From assembly GCA_001643675.2 (NCBI GenBank), contig LSRY02000061.1, positions 1 to 64,000 of the forward strand: 64,000 nt of DNA. The letters run 5' to 3'. The DNA is from Monocercomonoides exilis. Taxonomy: Eukaryota; Preaxostyla; Oxymonadida; Polymastigidae. The position numbers were made by a program, and so were the translations under genes. This document shows, piece by piece, positions 21,800-33,700 of this stretch (positions are counted from its first letter, which is position 1; each line of letters opens with the position of its first letter). The notes beneath the pieces were generated by a model. It saw only the letters and a program-made list of their open reading frames with translations. It ran no database searches and was not told where the DNA came from.

Positions 21800-21976
21800 A
21801 TGTTTTTGGCTAAAAGTTCTTTGAAGCTTCAGTTTGAAGATGTAATAAAAGAGTTGATTCTTCACGAACCTGATGAATTGATTGAAGAGGAAAATGATAT
21901 TATTGAAGAAATGGTTGAAGAAGAAATCCCAGATGCGGATGATATTCTTCCTGAAATTGAAGAAGATGAAGATTAG
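21800..21976 (+). CDS. Small hypothetical ORF with acidic C-terminus (58 aa)
   Basis: An ATG-started frame encodes a hydrophobic/basic start followed by a strongly acidic stretch (IEEENDIIEEMVEEEIPDAD) and ends in TAG. I do not recognise it. It could be the last exon of a decayed gene, because the sequence upstream (21330-21720) also reads as interrupted protein. It could equally be chance. No ribosomal or splice context supports it independently. Confidence 0.15.
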   Translation: MFLAKSSLKLQFEDVIKELILHEPDELIEEENDIIEEMVEEEIPDADDILPEIEEDED

Positions 21977-22136
21977 ATCCATCCGAGGCCTGAGATGGAA
22001 AGTTTCGCTGCAAATTTCTTTTCAGAATATATTTTGACATTGTTATCTTTAGTCTTTATTCATTTCTCATAGAAAAAATTTCGAGTCACTTTTCTTTTTT
22101 CATTTTTTTTTCCTTTTTCTTTTTCATTTTCATTTT

Positions 22137-22196
22137 CTTTTTCTTTTCTTTTCTTTTCTTTTCTTTTCTTTTCTTTTCTTTTCTTTTCTTTTCTTT
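22137..22196 (+). repeat. TTTTC pentanucleotide microsatellite
   Basis: About twelve consecutive TTTTC units, preceded by a less regular T/C-rich tract from about 22090. A simple repeat in non-coding DNA. Confidence 0.85.
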
Positions 22197-22770
22197 TTTA
22201 GAAAAATTTATTTCTTAATAGAATGATTCACTTCACTCTGATCCTCTTTTTAACCGTTTTTTTCACAATGATAATCTCTTTTATCAATAAATAAAGCAAA
22301 TTCTGATGTACAAGCAATGAATCCATTTGCCTCAAAATCATGTTTTTTATCATTACACAAATTAACTCTCACTTCAAGCAATCAGATAGTTTTTTCTCTT
22401 TTAACTTAGTGAGCTGAAGAAAAAAATTATTCGAATTCGAAACAGTCACTTTTTTTAACAGATTTTATTTTATTAGAGTAGAATTCTCTTTTTGTTGTTT
22501 AATATATAAAATATACTCTTCAAATCGGCATTGCGTGAATTTTTTATTGATTCATAGGCTGAAAATTTTCAGCTACATCAATCTAATGATAAGCTTTTTC
22601 TTCTTTCATAGCACGATATATAAATTATTGTTCAAACAAATTTTTGAGGTTGACAAAATATTATTTAGTCCAATAAAACGTTGGAAGGATATTTTTTATT
22701 GCTTAATAAATGAAAAAAAATTCCACCCCCCATTGCGTATGTAATGCTTAACATCAGTCTCACCATTTCT

Positions 22771-25700
22771 TCAACTTTCTTGTTTTCCATCTATTTTTGA
22801 CTTTTTGACATTTGTATTTTCGCTTTTCGGTTGTTCTAATTGGATTAACTTTTGTTTTACAACAATTGTAGCATGATGATTAATCAAACTGCTATTGAGT
22901 TGATTATCGCACTTCTTTGAAGATGAACTGCTGTAATGAGGAAATGAATTTAATGTCTCATTTCTTGAAATACTCTCTGATAAATTTGAGCTCTGTGTAA
23001 GAAAATTGGATGGTTCTGAATTGTCAGAAGGAATGCACTTTGCTTTTGGATTTTGCTTATTCTCACTTCCATGTTGAGAATCGTCCTCAGTAATTCGAGA
23101 AAAGAGTTTCCCTGAAAAGGTGGGCGGAGATATTGACTCCAGGCAAAAAGGAGATAAAGAAGAAAATGTGGATAATGCAGCAGCAGAAGAAAAGGAAGAG
23201 CATGATATTTTGTTCAATCTGTTTGAAATCTCATTCTCAGGTTGCTCGTGTGAAGGGGAAAGAGAAGGGCTCAGACGCGAGAAAAGCGAATGTCTTTGAA
23301 AAGGCGGGGATGAGCTAAATGAAGAACGGGAGCTTGGGGAAGAAGGAGGCAAGGAAACAGAATCGCTGGAAGATGCATCACTTGATAACGAAGTAAAATG
23401 CGAAAACGTGGAAACTTTTTTTTTAGGCACGGATTTAACATTTTTGTCGCTAACTGACAAATGCGATTTTTGTGGGTTGAAATGCACTGAAGGATAATGC
23501 TGTTTCTGAGAGAGCGCGCTTGGCACTGAGCATTCGGCAAAGTAATTGTAACTCTTTCTCGGCAAGCGCTCTGTAAGTGGTGGTGTCAAAAACAGCAATG
23601 AAGAAGAAGAAGAAGAAGAAGGATACGCCGATTTTGATGCTTCGCAGTAGAATGGGGATGCTGCTGAAGAGTTATCTGCAGTCGTGTAAGAGTCATCTCT
23701 GCTTGAAGGAAGGGAAAAAATTGTTTGACCAGATGAAACAGTCTTTGGCGTTGTTGAGGATGTCTTTGTGATTCGAAGGGTGGGAATCACAACATTTCGG
23801 TTTTTTAAAGAGAAAGCTGGTGGTAAAGAAGAAGATGAAGAAGATGAAGAAGATGAAGAAGAAGAAGAAGAAGAAGATGATGATGATGATAAAGTAAATG
23901 GTGATTTTGATTGTTCAGTAGATATGCCATTTTTACTCAAAGTCGATTTATTTGAAGGAAAAAGAAAAGATTTTGTATGAACTTTATTTCCTTGGTGCTC
24001 GATCGATTTTTCTCCTTCATCAGCTTCTTCGTTGCCTTCATCTTCCTCTTCCTCTTTTGATATCAATTCAAATTGCTTTGTTTGCTTTTCCGAGTCTCTA
24101 CAAGGAGCAACCGAAGAAATAACAAGTGGAGCATTATGAAGAGTTTCAAGAAATTTTGAGCCGACGCCAACTTTATTGAATTTGTGTGATTTTTCTGACT
24201 GTTCGTTTTCAATTTTCATTGTTTGAGTTGGATCAGCACAATTGTGCAGTCCACAGCGAATATCTTTGCTGGTTGGTGTGTCTGATGGAAGAGATGGTGT
24301 GGTAAGAAGAGACTGAATAGGGGATGAGGAATAAGGAGAACTGCCAGTCGAGGAAGTGGAAAATAACGGTTTGGACAAAGTAGAAGAAGAAGCTATAGAA
24401 GAAGCAAAAGAAGCAGAAGAAGCAGAAGAAGCAGAAGAAGTTGATGATGTTTCTGAATTCCTTTGATAGTTGTGCCAATTCTCGTCTTCATCATAAGACT
24501 CGTCTTCGCTTTCAGAAGCATCTGATTCATTTTCACTTCTTCTGTCAATTTGTCTGTTTGATTCAATTGGCCTCTTTTTCATTTTGTGATTTCTAATCTC
24601 ACCAGCAGCAGTGTCTTCAAGTGCATTCATTGGAGGCAGATGCTTTTTGATGTCCATTTCAGAAAGAGGATCAGAAAGTGTCCGATGCAAATGTGATTGT
24701 TGACGCGAAGAGTTTGAGGCTTGAATGGAAGAGGAGATGGAAGATGAAGATGAAGAAGATGAAGAAGTTGATGAAGAAGATGAAGATGAATGTGGTTTTA
24801 GATTGGAATGGAGGAAAATCGGAGATTTCAAAAGCAAAGTTGAGTTGGATGTCAACATTGGTGATGGAGAAGGAGATGAAACAGGTTTTGTTGAAGAAAA
24901 GCGAGGCGAAGCTAAAATGGATGGAGAATCTGGAGATGAGAAATAAGAGGAAGAGGACGAAAGAGTTGGAGATGTTGAGCAATAAATCGATGATGATGAT
25001 GAGGAGGAGGAAGAGGAAGAAGAGGAAGATGATGATGAAGTGGACAGACAAGTTGAATTGAGATTTGGCGAAAGTGCTGCAGGAGCAAAATGATAAGGCT
25101 TTTGAAGCAGTTGTGAAGGAGAAGCGTGAAAATGGTTATTTGTTGTTTTGTTCTCTTTGATCTTTGCAGCTTTTGGTGAATTGTTTGCAGACAATGAATG
25201 AGTATTGAATGAAGCAGAAGTGTATGATAAAGGCATCACAGGAGATAATGAAGGAGATAATGAAGAAGAAGATGACGATGAAATATAAGAAGAGGAGGAT
25301 GATGAAGATGATGAATCATGAAAAGGAACAGACTGATTTGAGCGAAGGAGTACAATGCAAGGCAAACAAGAGGCAGAAGAGGAGTTTGTGCTTCGGAGAG
25401 GAGGGAGAGGATGAGAGTCTGAGGAATGCAACGAAGGAGAGGGAGAGGGAGAAGGAGAAGGAGAAGACAAAGAGGAAGAGGAAGAGGAAGAGGAAGAGGA
25501 AGATGAATGAAAAGATAAAGTGGAATGAGGTGAAGAAGAAGTAGAAGATAACAAACCAGAAGTGCTGTGATCAGAAGTGAGCAATGGATGTGATGGCAGA
25601 AAAGAAGGCGAAACAAATGAGGAAGAAGAAGAATAAGAAGGGGCAGGAGGCGGAGGAGGGGTAGAGACAGGAGCAAGAATTGGAGCAGAATTGCTTGAAT

Positions 25701-28700
25701 GTAGATCAGTTTGTGAGCAATGGAAAGCAACGTTTTCAGAAGGAAGGCTAATTAAAGCAGGAGCTTTTGAAGATGATATGGGAAAGAGGGGGGGAGGAGT
25801 AAGAGTTAGAGAATAAGGAAGAGGAGGTTGATTGGAAAGGACAAGAGGATCGCGATTGAGAGAAGGAAGATCTGCTTCAGTCAGCTTCAATTCAGACAGT
25901 GTGGAACTATACGAAGAAGAAGAAGAAGAGGTGGTGGAGGATGTGGAGGAGGAAGGAAAAGGCAAAGCAAAGCTGATATCGACTGTGCTTATTTTCTGAT
26001 TGCTTTGAGGTTCACTGTGAGTTCCATTGGTGTTTATGCTTCCTCTTTCTTTTATTGCTCCCTTCTTTCTCTCACAAACATTTCCCTGTTCTTTCAAACA
26101 TCCTCCTTTTTTGTCTTTCTGTGCAATTATCCTCCTGTTTCCGCTCTTCTTCTTCTTCTTCTTCGGACTTGGCGAAGAATCACTGAAACTGCAGCTGCTG
26201 CTTCTGTCCTTCAGATTTGTATGAGAAGAGGGTGAAAGCGAAGCAAATGTGACCCGTTTGCTTGGCGGTTGCTTTTGGATGGTTCTGAATGTGGAAGAAG
26301 GAGAATGGGAGGAAGAGGCTTTGGTTGAAGAAGAAGAAGAAGATGATGATAACTTTTGTGTTGAAGAACTTTTCTTGAATATGTTTGATTCATTAGTTTT
26401 TTTATTGGTTGTTTGCTTCAATGTTGATGTTTGCTTAGTTGGAGTTGACTGTTCATTTTGTTTCGCTTTCTCTTTTTTAGTTTCTTCTTCCACTTCTTCT
26501 TCCTCCTCTTCCTCCTCTTCCTCAATCACTTCAGTTGCAGCTTCACTTCCATTTTCGACAAGTTTCAAATCGTCTTCTTTTTCTTTCTCCTCAGTTGCTT
26601 CAACCTCCACCACTGTAACTTTTTCCTCTTCTTCTTCTTCCCCCTCTTCTTCTTCGCATTCATCTTCTTCTGCTATTTTGTCTTCTTCTTTCTCTTTCTC
26701 CTCCTTTTCCTTCTCCTCTTTCACATTCTTCTTCCTCTTCTTTCTCTTTGACATCTTCAGAAACTGCCTGTTCCTCCTCTTTCTCTTCGCCTCGTCCTGT
26801 TTCGTTCTTTCTCTCTCCATCTCTTCCTTCTCGCTCTTCTTCTTCGCATTCTCTCTTCTCTGCCTCGTCAGCCTCGTTTCCGCTGCAAAGAACAAAGAAG
26901 CCGGAAGAACATAGTTTTCTGGGTCTGGAAATGAATCAGAAGGGAAAATGCGGATGAAATCGCCCATGTGTGTCTCTTCCCACTCTAACAGAGGGATTTT
27001 TGTGTAAAATGGATGTTTGGGGGAAGAGGAGGAGGAGGAAGAAGAAGGAGAGGAAGAGGAAGAAGGGAAAGAGGAAGAAGAGGAAGAGGAAGCATATGAC
27101 TGAGAAGGAGAAGAAGGAGAAGAAGGTGATGCTGATGTGTTGAGGGAATAAAAGAAGGGGATTGTGGAAGCAAATGTTGAAGTGTTAGTTTGTGGAACAG
27201 CTTGTTTTGGATGAAAAGCAGAAGAAGAATGTGAAGTGGAAGAGGAGGAGGAAGAGGAAGAAGAAGAAGAGGATGAAGTGAAAGGAGGGTGATGTGAAGA
27301 TGACAGAAAAGGAGATGTTTGTATGTTTTGTGCTGTTAGGTGAGGAATCGTGCGATTGGTAGATGGAGATGAATGTGTTGATGAATGTGGAGATAAATCA
27401 GAAGAAGGTGTGTTTGAAGGAGAAAGTGGAAGTGAAGCAGAAGAAGAGGATGAAGAAGAAGAAGAAGAAGAAGAAGAAGATGATGATGAAAAGGTTTCAA
27501 TAGAATTGGAAGAAGAAGGAGACAGAGAGGAAGGAGGAAGTAGTACTGGAAGTTCAACATTTAATGAGGATGAAGATATCAGTGAAGAAGAAGAAGAAGA
27601 AGAAGAAGATTTTGCAGAAGAAGACAATGACGTGTGCTGAGAAGGTTTATAAACAGGAGGCAAAGACGGAGAAGATGCTGATGACAAGCTATGTGTTTGT
27701 GTGTGATTGAGAAAAGAAAGTGTTTTTCGAGATTTCGATGGAGATAAAGAAACTGAATGAGGAAGGCGAGGATGTTGATTCTTTGGTGAAGAAGAAGAAG
27801 AATTAGAGAAAGAAGAAGAAGAAGAAGAAGAAGCAAAAAACGATGATGATGCTGATGATGATGATGAAGCTGTGTTTGAAGCAGAATTCTGACTTGAGGC
27901 AACTGGATGGACAACCGTTGCAGTTGCTGCATTGAAAGAAGGCACAGCCACAGCAGGTGGAGACGAATAGCAGTTCTCACCAACATCACCCGGATGCCAA
28001 ACAGATGAAATGGCTGCCTCATTCAGCAGACTGGTGAAGGAAGGGAAGGGAAGGGAAGGAGCGTTAAGGGGTGATACGGAAGAAGAAGAGGAAGAAGAAG
28101 AGGAAGATGATGATGATGAAACGCTTGCCATATTTGAAGACGATGATACAGATGACCCAGTTGATGCCAAGTTTGTTGAAGATACAGTTCTCGCGTTTCC
28201 TCCTCCTTTTTCACCACCTTTATCCCCACCACTGCTGTTGCTGTTGCTGCTGCTATTTTTCACTGCAATGCTTGTTCCGTGTGGCCTCAGCAGTCTCTTC
28301 CAGTGCTGGTCCTTCTCGTTCTTCATCCCAATCGCCCTGTTCAGCAGCGACACGCCAACCAGCCGGAGCGAGTCGGCAATCACTCGAAATTTCACTTCGT
28401 AGTCCAACGGAGATTCTGTGGCGAATGAAGGCGAATGATTCACCTCCAGCACATGCGGGTGCAGGCGATCATCGAGAATCACATCAAACCCCAACAGCTC
28501 GAAGCACTGCGACTGCCTGCCCACAGAGCTGTCGCCGCGGAAGCAGAAGGAATAGCTTTGAAGCAGAAACTCAGCAATGGGGAGGATCGTCTTCACACAG
28601 CACTGCCCAATCTCCTCCCACAGCTTGTCTGTGTCGCAGTGCTCCTTCTCTCGTAGGTGCTTGATCAGCGCCCGGTGGCTCCACTTGCTCTCTCCCCCGC

Positions 28701-29706
28701 CTTCTGAGTCGGTCGATTCGTTCTGCACAAATTCTTTGTTTCGTCTGTTCACTGCATAGTTCGTGAGATGCATGAATGAATGAGCCAAGTTCTCTTCAGA
28801 AGGAGGATTATATTTCTCAGTTGAAAAACGGACAATGCCTAGTTTATGGAGAAAGACACGCAAAGGCATACAACTTGTGACGAGAACGTACACTCGTATG
28901 TCATATTTAAGTCCGTGAATTAAATGGGGATGCAATAAATAGCGTTGGACAACACAATCTTCAGAAGGAGAAAGCATTTCGGGCTTTTGGGTCAAAAAAA
29001 TTCCTTTTCCTTGGCAACTTGCATCAGGCTTGACAATATATGTTCGCTCTTTCAATTTTGATAAATGATAATCTTGAAGCTCATTAAAACTACAACGTTG
29101 AATTTCAGTGAATAAACCAAATTTAAAAAAAAAATAAACATTAAACGTTTAAATAAAGACAAACTCGTGTGGGAGCACCCATGTTCTTGGAATAAATTTG
29201 TACTCATTTGGAAAGCGTTTCTTCATTTGATTCATATTTCTTGCCAAACAATCTTTTCTTGTTATCTCACACATTCCCGGAAAATGATTTATCTTCTGAA
29301 AACTTCTCAATCTCTTCACCCTATCAGCAGTAACAGATGTATCAGTCCAAAACAAATCCCATTCTTTTTCATCAGATACCTCCAACCAATGAAATTCTCT
29401 GAGGATTTCTCGAAGAACTTGATATTGGCAACCTTTTAAAAAGGCAAGTTCCAAAGCACAATCATGTAAGTTAGCTCTTAAAATTATATTAATAATAAAT
29501 ACATGTAAGATTAACTTGAATTATAGGCTCAATTCTCGATTTTTGTGAATGTTCCTGAAAAAAGATAATTATCATTTATTTAATTTGAAAGAGAAAAATG
29601 TTTCATTTTATAGTTAAAAAAATCATCACTAGTTTTAATTCAAAATAATTTACATTATTACCTGGGCGCGAAGCTCCTGGTCCACGTCAACGCTAGAAGA
29701 AGTCAT
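22771..29706 (-). CDS. Tubulin tyrosine ligase-like protein (polyglutamylase type), 4 exons, giant Ser-rich tail
   Basis: The exons I infer are 29706-29662, 29554-29503, 29432-29165 and 29089-22771, joined by GT-AG introns of 107, 70 and 75 bases. The phases agree and give 2,227 residues. The spliced N-terminus restores the TTLL core: NLT then CQYQVLREIL, FWTDTS, FQKINHFPGM, IPRTWVLP, DFNELQDY, VKPDASCQGKGIF (ATP-grasp), KYDIRVYVLV, FMHLTNYAVN, and the Mg/ATP site LEVNHSPSF at about residue 335. A basic helix after it (HWKRLLRP) fits the microtubule-binding part of the TTLL6/13/7 group. TTLL enzymes add glutamate (or glycine) to tubulin tails in cilia and cytoskeleton. From about residue 380 on, ~1,850 residues are Ser-rich with Pro, acidic and Lys-rich blocks; no further domain is seen. 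Confidence 0.88.
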
Positions 29707-30703
29707 TCATTTATAAATGAAATTTATTTTGGGTTGTTTTATCTTTTTTATTTCATAAGCTCTTTCATGTTTGAATATGTTTGCTCTTTCATTCAGGCTT
29801 GCGTTGTCATTTTGTTTTTGATTATCCAATAGCAATGCCGTTCTTATTTAAATTTGAAGAGATTCTAATATTTTTGAAAAATTCACAAAAATATGCAATT
29901 ATCAAAAATTAATCATAAATTATATGAAATTTAATTAAAAAACAAATTGGAAAATAAAATTGTTAATAAAATATATTTTTTTTATTGGAATGGATGAAAA
30001 TATTTTGTTGAGAATGATAAACCTTTTTTCCCTTTGGCTTTTGAACAGGGAAAAAAAAATGAAAGAAAGAAAAAGAAAAAAAAAGTAAAGAAAATGCAGA
30101 TTCTGAGGTTTTAAAAAGATTCGAAAGAAGCAAATTCATGTTTTGAATGGGGTTTGAATTTATCATCGCTAAAACGTTCTCAATTGTTTTTCAGTTTATT
30201 ATTGCCTGCTTGGTTTCAACTTAAATAACACAATTTATTGAAAAAATTTGGTAAATATTTTAACATTCACTAAAATATTTCCTTTTTGAAAAAAATTTCA
30301 TTTATCACAAAAATAGAACACAATTATCAATTCACAAATAATTGAATCATCATAATAAAGACAGAATGGCTTCAATATATACCGATTTCAATGTAAAATT
30401 ATTTTGATATTAAATCGTTTTTTCTACAAACATATTTTGTTAATTTTTTTTTTAAAAATTTAAAAGTTTTATCACTTCTGATTTTTTTGAAAGTGTTGCA
30501 AAAGTGCTTTATTCATTTCCCAGATGTTAATATTGAAGAATTTAAAAAATTTCAAAATAGCAATTTCTTCATGGACAAATCAATGAAAAGGTAACTAACC
30601 GAAGTATGATCAAACATACCATTACTTAAGCACTTTCATCTCAAAATACATTTTCAAGAATTATTTCGTAATAAGAACATATTAATCATTTATAAAATAT
30701 AAA
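29707..30703. other. Divergent promoter region between TTLL and NOT4 genes
   Basis: About 1 kb of very AT-rich DNA separates the two divergently oriented start codons, so it should hold both promoters. TATAAAATATAAA directly precedes the NOT4 ATG. No RNA gene or conserved frame is seen; the 67-codon minus-strand frame near 29963-30166 has no recognisable content. Confidence 0.5.
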
Positions 30704-33700
30704 ATGAATGGAAGAGGTGCTGCAAGTACTTCTAAAGAAGTACTATGTCCGATCTGCATGGGGAAGATGGATCGGAGTGATTTAGCATTTTTCCCATGTC
30801 CTTGTGGCTTTCAATTGTGCTTGTTTTGTTACAACAAAATAGTTGCACAATATCAAAACGCATGCCCAGGATGCCGAAAGACTTACATTGAAAGTAACAT
30901 TCGTTATGCTGGAAAACATAAGTATGAAAAAATTAAAAATTGTTTTGTTTGATAATTTTTGCAAACCGAAAATTTCTTTTCACAAGGAGCAATGATGAAA
31001 AAAAAGAAAAAATTAGATCTCGTGAACTTTCTGAATCCAATCTTCCGATCACGGCCGATTTAATTGGAGTTCATGTCTTACAAAGAAATTTGGTTTATGT
31101 AGCAGGATTGCCTTCATCCATTTGCAATGAAGAGGTTTTCTAACTCTTGATCATTGTCTTTTTACAATATTTTTTCCCATCAACTTTTTTTTTGAATAGA
31201 TTTTAAGGAATCGCTTGTTTTTTGGCCAATTTGGTAAAGTGATAACTGTTGATGTTAACAATAATGTTTCTCATCCTCAATATAGAGGAACAAGTGTAGT
31301 ATATATTGGATATAGAAAAGAATCAGAAGCAGAAGCTGCAATTGCAGCAATTGATGGAAAGACATATGGAAGTATTGTACTTGAGTATGTGGGGAAAACT
31401 GTTTATAAGTGAATTTTACTTTTCATTTTTTAATTAATCATTTTTCTTTATGACAAAATCATTTTATTTCTGATAATTATTTCAATCATGATGATATATT
31501 CATTGGATCGTTCCATTTCAAAATTCAAAAATTTATTGTTTGAACAGCGCTATGTTTGGTACTAATCGTTATTGTCCGCAAGTGTTGAAGGGATTAAAAT
31601 GTAAGCGCCCAAACTGCTCGTTCATCCACAAAAGAGATCTTGAAGGAGAGATTTTGGAGAAGAAGATCCAAGAGAAAGAGAGGAAGAAGGAAAACAGCAC
31701 GCGAGACGGAGAAAAGAGAAAAGACAGAGATAGAGAAAGTGGAAGATGGCTTGACACGAACGATTTGAGGGAGGTGATACAAGACACGCTTAAGGATATT
31801 ATTAAAATGAGGAAGAAGAAAGAAAAGAAGCTTGAAAAAGTGGAAGAAGAAGTGCATACAGCACAGTCACTTTTCTACACTCTTCAGGATTTGCACGACG
31901 ACGATCTGGATGCTTCTTCATCTTCCTCTTCAAAGTCATCATCCTCAAAGACTCGCTCATCCGCCTCTGATTCAGCTACTGGTGGCTTGGGAACTGCTCT
32001 TCATCTGATGCACAGATCATCTTCGTCCACGCACCAGCCTGCACCCTTTCCCGTGGGTGATTCTCTGATTAAGTCGTTTCCCACACATTTTCAGGGAACT
32101 GCCAGCATTCCAGCCAGTTTAGCGTCTCCTCGTACATCTGCTACTGCTTCCACGAGACATTCACAATCACCTGGCCCTTCTTCTTCTTCTTCCACTTCTT
32201 CATCTCCTTCTTCACATTCTCCTTTGCCTGTCAACACATCTTCTCTTCTATCTAACCCTCCAACTTCAACTATTCCCATCGCACTTCCACTTCACTCTCA
32301 TTCACAATCTCCATCACCATCTTCTTTGTCTTCCTCTCTTTCTCCTTCTGCTTCTGCTTCTGCTTCTCAACCAAACACACTCCCCTCTCCTCATCTGCAC
32401 TCTCCATCACCTTCTGCATATTCTTCATCCAACAAGCAATCTACCAATCAGTCTGTATACAAACCTAATCCACAACTTTCCTATCAATCCAATCAAACAT
32501 TCACTCCATCTGCATCTTCAGAAAGAGCACAGAAACCGAATTATTCATATTCCAGCCTTTTCCCTTCATATTCCCCACAGCCTATTCAACCAGCTAATTC
32601 TACTGTGCAATCGAATATTAAACAACAGAGTGCAAATTCAAATACTTCTGTTAGTTATTCTTCAAATGACTCAACAAAACAAAATGCATCTACAAACCAG
32701 TCGAATGAAAAAGTGAATGAAAAAACGAATGAGAAACAGAATGAAAAGAGCAATTCTCAACCTTCTAAACGAAAGAAAGAGAAAGCAAACGCTCAAAACT
32801 TTGTTTGGACACCTTCAAGTTCTTCTTCTTCCTCTTCTTCCTCTTCCTCTTCAGCATCTGCATCATCATCAGCATCTTCAACAACATCAACAACGCAACC
32901 AACAACTTTTTCATCAGCCTCTTCATCAGAAGCAAAGACATCAGCACCTTCTGCTTCTATTTTTTCATCTTCTGTTTATATACCAAATCAGAAAGCAGTT
33001 AAGAATGAACCAAACTGGAAGTCTTCTCAAGCAGTTAATTCAACAAGCACATCAACAGATTACAATAATACCACGTCTCGTGTTCAGCAGAATGGATCGA
33101 ACTGGCAGAGGAAGAAACAAGCTGAAGGATTTGCCTCAAATGCCTTTAATTCAGGTGCAACTGCTGACTGTAGCACAACTTATTCCAAACAATACAACGA
33201 TAAATCCACAAATATATCATTCCCATCTCAAACCGTACGGCAAAGCTCTGTTTACTCTTCTGATGCATCTGATAAGAAAAGCGAAGTTTTTACGCAGGAA
33301 GTTGTGAGTGAAGGTCAATCATGGGCGAAAGTGGTAAGATCTTCGAATGATCCATCAAAGAAGTCAACTTCATCATCATCGATGAAGCCGTCGAAGAGGA
33401 AGTCGTTCAGAGACATCGACTGGGCGAATACGTCGTGGGCAGACATTGAGTTTGATGAGTATGATGACTGGGGGGAGACACCAGATAATGAGTCTGCGTG
33501 TGAAGAGGAGGAGGAAATAGAAGAGAAGGAAAAGGAGAAGGAAAAGGAAGTCAATGAGAATAAAGAGAAGGATGAAGGTGAGAGGGAGAAGCTGAAAATT
33601 GAAGGAGAAAAGAAAGATCAGAAAGAAAGAGAAGCAAAAGAACAGAATCAAATGCAACAGTCAGTTTCCACTGATAATACAACATTTTCTTACAATTCAT

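Larger units (their letters stand above)
20806..22770. other. AT-rich intergenic region with possible coding relics
   Basis: About 2 kb without a recognisable gene. A stretch near 21330-21720 reads as broken, Lys/Glu/Arg-rich protein. A 58-codon frame with an acidic end lies at 21800-21976 and a TTTTC microsatellite at 22137-22196 (both listed separately). The remainder is A/T-rich. The 3' end of the TTLL gene abuts the right side on the minus strand. Confidence 0.5.

Noticed and set aside
29433-29502. Coding readthrough upstream of 29432 (frame containing ANLHDCALELAFLKG)
   Set aside because: Phase and family motif fit better if this is a 70-base intron, joining NLT to CQYQVLREIL as in TTLL proteins.
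31540-31547. Start of the large NOT4 frame at a TTG (31540)
   Set aside because: The site is an intron end (TTTGAACAG); splicing from 31384 restores the RRM-CCCH junction in frame.
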